A stretch of 32,851 nt of DNA from Caryophanales bacterium. Its GTDB lineage: Bacteria; Bacillota_I; Bacilli_A; RFN20; CAG-288. Each line of letters opens with the position of its first letter. Within the stretch, counting starts at the first letter, position 1. Positions 30,949-32,851 of the stretch are shown here, one piece after another. The notes under the pieces are model-generated. The model did not search any database. It saw nothing but the letters and a program-made list of their open reading frames with translations, and was not told the DNA's origin. The stretch lies in the NCBI GenBank assembly GCA_021621525.1, contig JAJVUU010000018.1, positions 1-32,851 of the forward strand, in the 5' to 3' direction. A program made the translations under genes and the position numbers.

Positions 30949-32649
30949 CTATTTGACCTCATAATCTTCCAAATCGCCCTTCAGGCGAAGCTGGATGTCT
31001 TCTTTGTTGATTCTCAGACCGACGATGTCATCCGGATTGTAGGTGTCCGGCGTGGAGACAAGGAAGTCTTCTTCATCTTCGCTTCTCACCAAAATGGAAT
31101 AGTGGTCACCTTTCCAGACGGAGTTGATGACTTTTCCGACGATCTGAGCTTCGCTGGTATCGTCGCTGATGAGAATCTTGTGCGGATCGACGGTCACGAC
31201 GACATCGGCATCGGCAAAGTCGTACTGCTTCTTGTCGCATGTGACGATTCCGTCTTCGTCCATCTTGGAATTGGCAAGCATCTTGGAAAGATCGCCTTCG
31301 AAAGGCTGATCATCGATATAGACCATGTGGTCCTTGCCGATGTAGGAATCCGTATAGATGTTGATGTCGACCTGCTTATGCATGAGATGGATGCCATCCG
31401 GAAGGATGTTGATGTAAATCGGTGCATCCTTGTCAAAGTCGTTGATGGACTGGGCGAGGACCTCGTCATGTCCGATCATGATGACATACTGATAGTGGAT
31501 TCCCTTGAAGACCTTGGACTGGATTCTTCCCTTGACATAGCCGTTGAGTTCGGTCTTGGAAAGCTTGATGTCCTCGGGACGGACGACGACATCGACTCTT
31601 TCGTTCTTTTCAAAGTCATCGACGCATGTGAATGTGCTGTTGAGGAAACGGACCTTCCTGTCACCGAGGTATGTTCCGTTATAGATGTTGCTGGAACCGA
31701 TGAAGTCGGCAACAAAGGCGTTGGAAGGCTCGTTATAGATGTTCTCCGGACTTCCAATCTGCTGGATGACGCCATTGTTCATGACGATGATGGTATCAGA
31801 CATGGTAAGGGCCTCTTCCTGGTCATGGGTGACATAGATGAAGGTGATGCCAAGACGTCTGTGCATTTCCTTGAGTTCAATCTGCATGTCTTTTCTCATC
31901 TTCAGATCGAGAGCGCCAAGCGGCTCATCGAGAAGAAGGATTTCCGGTTCACAGATGATGGCTCTGGCGATGGCGACTCTCTGCTGCTGACCGCCGGAAA
32001 GGGTCGTGATGTCTCTGTCCTCAAGTTCGTCGAGATCGACGACGGAAAGGGCATGGACGACCTTGTCGTCGATTTCGGTTTCTGAAAGGTGCTTGTACTT
32101 GTAGAACTGAACAGGATTGTTGAGCGTATATTCAAGCTTCTCGTTGAGATCCTTGAGCCTTGCTTCTCTTTCCTCGTCAGAGATGATCTTGTCCTTCGTG
32201 ATACGCTTGATCTGACTCTTGAGATAATGGACCTGGGCCTTGTCGACCTTTAAGACGGGATTGCCTTCCTTGTCCTTGACGGGAACGGGAAGTTTTTTGT
32301 TCCTGAGACCGAAGGCAACGTTGTCATAGACGTCGAGATTCGGAAACAGGGCATAATGCTGGAAGACGGTATTGATCGGTCTTTTGTATGGAGGGACGGG
32401 GACGATGTCTCTTCCGTTGAGAAGGATGTCGCCTGAATCACATGTTTCAAAGCCGGCAATCATTCTCAAAGTCGTGGACTTGCCACATCCGGACGGACCC
32501 AAAATCGTAACGAACTCGCCTTTACGGATATTCAGATTCATTTTGTCGATGACGGTGTTGCCATCGAAAATCTTCGTGACGTTTTTTAACTGGATGATAT
32601 ACTCATTCCTGTCCGAAGAAACAGATTGTGTTGGAAGATTTTCAGTCAT
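30949..32649 (-). CDS. potA: Polyamine ABC transporter ATPase PotA with large helical-domain insertion
   Basis: Powers polyamine import by ATP hydrolysis. Walker A is GPSGCGKST at residues 51-59, Q-loop Q97, signature LSGGQ 217-221, Walker B ILLLDEP 237-243, and the switch His lies in YVTHDQEEA. Between Q-loop and signature there is an insertion of about 60-70 residues (about 118-185, KVDKAQVHYLKSQIKRITKD onwards), absent from E. coli PotA. After the ATPase domain come about 220 residues with TOBE-like folds (VVRPEDIKLS, then VGKVINSVWKGDHYSILVRS), so the protein totals 566 against about 378 in E. coli. The start at 32649 has AAGGAGGG. It is first in the operon. Confidence 0.95.
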   Translation of the reverse strand: MTENLPTQSVSSDRNEYIIQLKNVTKIFDGNTVIDKMNLNIRKGEFVTILGPSGCGKSTTLRMIAGFETCDSGDILLNGRDIVPVPPYKRPINTVFQHYALFPNLDVYDNVAFGLRNKKLPVPVKDKEGNPVLKVDKAQVHYLKSQIKRITKDKIISDEEREARLKDLNEKLEYTLNNPVQFYKYKHLSETEIDDKVVHALSVVDLDELEDRDITTLSGGQQQRVAIARAIICEPEILLLDEPLGALDLKMRKDMQIELKEMHRRLGITFIYVTHDQEEALTMSDTIIVMNNGVIQQIGSPENIYNEPSNAFVADFIGSSNIYNGTYLGDRKVRFLNSTFTCVDDFEKNERVDVVVRPEDIKLSKTELNGYVKGRIQSKVFKGIHYQYVIMIGHDEVLAQSINDFDKDAPIYINILPDGIHLMHKQVDINIYTDSYIGKDHMVYIDDQPFEGDLSKMLANSKMDEDGIVTCDKKQYDFADADVVVTVDPHKILISDDTSEAQIVGKVINSVWKGDHYSILVRSEDEEDFLVSTPDTYNPDDIVGLRINKEDIQLRLKGDLEDYEVK

Positions 32650-32679
32650 TTCCAAGACCCTCCTTTTTACAAGTCTAGA

Positions 32680-32708
32680 AATATAAGGTTTTTTGAACGA
32701 AAAAACAA
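32680..32708 (-). promoter_or_regulatory. Proximal potABCD promoter
   Basis: Minus strand TTGTTT (32708-32703), 17-bp spacer, TATATT (32685-32680). The spacer contains the inverted repeat TTTTTT-CGTTC-AAAAAA. Confidence 0.5.
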
Positions 32709-32790
32709 TATAAATCTTGCAAAATTTCCACGAAAAAAACATGAATTCAAAAACGTGTTGTTATTTTTAAAAGTCTTAAAATCATAAAAC

Positions 32791-32818
32791 AATGTTTGAT
32801 ATTGTCAAAATCATTAAA
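32791..32818 (-). promoter_or_regulatory. Distal potABCD promoter
   Basis: Minus strand TTGACA (32818-32813), 16-bp spacer, TATGAT (32796-32791), a better match than the proximal site. It would give a leader of about 135 bases. The remainder to the window edge is AT-rich with no gene seen. Confidence 0.55.
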
Positions 32819-32851
32819 AAAGAGCATGTAAAAATCTATTTTATAAAATAT

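Noticed and set aside
30883..32085. Plus-strand open frame of 400 codons across potA
   Set aside because: Antisense to potA with Walker and signature motifs; translation is Val/Asp-rich with no domain.

Overview
The window looks like chromosomal DNA of a low-to-moderate GC Bacillota, most plausibly an Erysipelotrichia-like gut anaerobe. This placement is an inference. It rests on Bacillota-style operons (ileS-lspA-rluD), A/G-rich ribosome binding sites, a PotABCD system whose ATPase carries a large insertion as in Mollicutes relatives, and a Bacillus-type SDR mannonate oxidoreductase. I ran no database search.

Left edge (1-1.25 kb, minus strand): a foreign-looking piece of an integrative/conjugative element or plasmid. 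It holds the start of a RepA_N-type replication initiator cut by the window edge, a 15-bp tandem repeat inside that gene that may be the replication origin, a small Cys-rich protein and a strong hairpin. It abuts a large Ig-like surface protein gene that lacks a signal peptide and an evident start, so the boundary at about 1146-1268 probably truncated it.

3.1-10.8 kb: tRNA-Leu(CAG); a MarR-regulated MATE efflux operon; an FAD-dependent dehydrogenase with a four-Cys motif; a HAD phosphatase divergent from two tandem YfcE-type phosphodiesterases; glutamine-dependent NAD synthetase.

11.0-12.7 kb: a tnpB-only IS605/IS1341-type element with a structured 3' region (possible omega RNA), followed by a degenerate tRNA-Leu copy facing an intact tRNA-Leu(GAG).

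12.7-19.5 kb: a housekeeping run on the plus strand: YgjP-like metalloprotease, SpoU RNA methyltransferase, alpha/beta hydrolase, then ileS-lspA-rluD. The ileS promoter has palindromes and no room for a T-box.

19.5-20.0 kb: an AT-rich gap with repeats and a possible small RNA.

20.0-24.7 kb: a hexuronate locus. SDR mannonate oxidoreductase and UxuA would convert fructuronate to mannonate and then KDG. KdgK and Eda would take KDG through KDPG to pyruvate and glyceraldehyde-3-phosphate. An AraC regulator sits between the divergent arms, and a 14-bp palindrome marks the eda promoter.

24.8-27.4 kb: an aminotransferase, a 617-bp decayed insertion element with terminal inverted repeats, and a LemA-like membrane protein.

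27.4-32.8 kb: a polyamine ABC transporter operon potABCD (minus strand), with an insertion in PotA and a PotD that has both a lipobox and a C-terminal membrane segment.

Three genes have promoters whose predicted start sites fall within a few bases of the start codon, suggesting leaderless mRNAs. No CRISPR array, rRNA or complete mobile element was seen.
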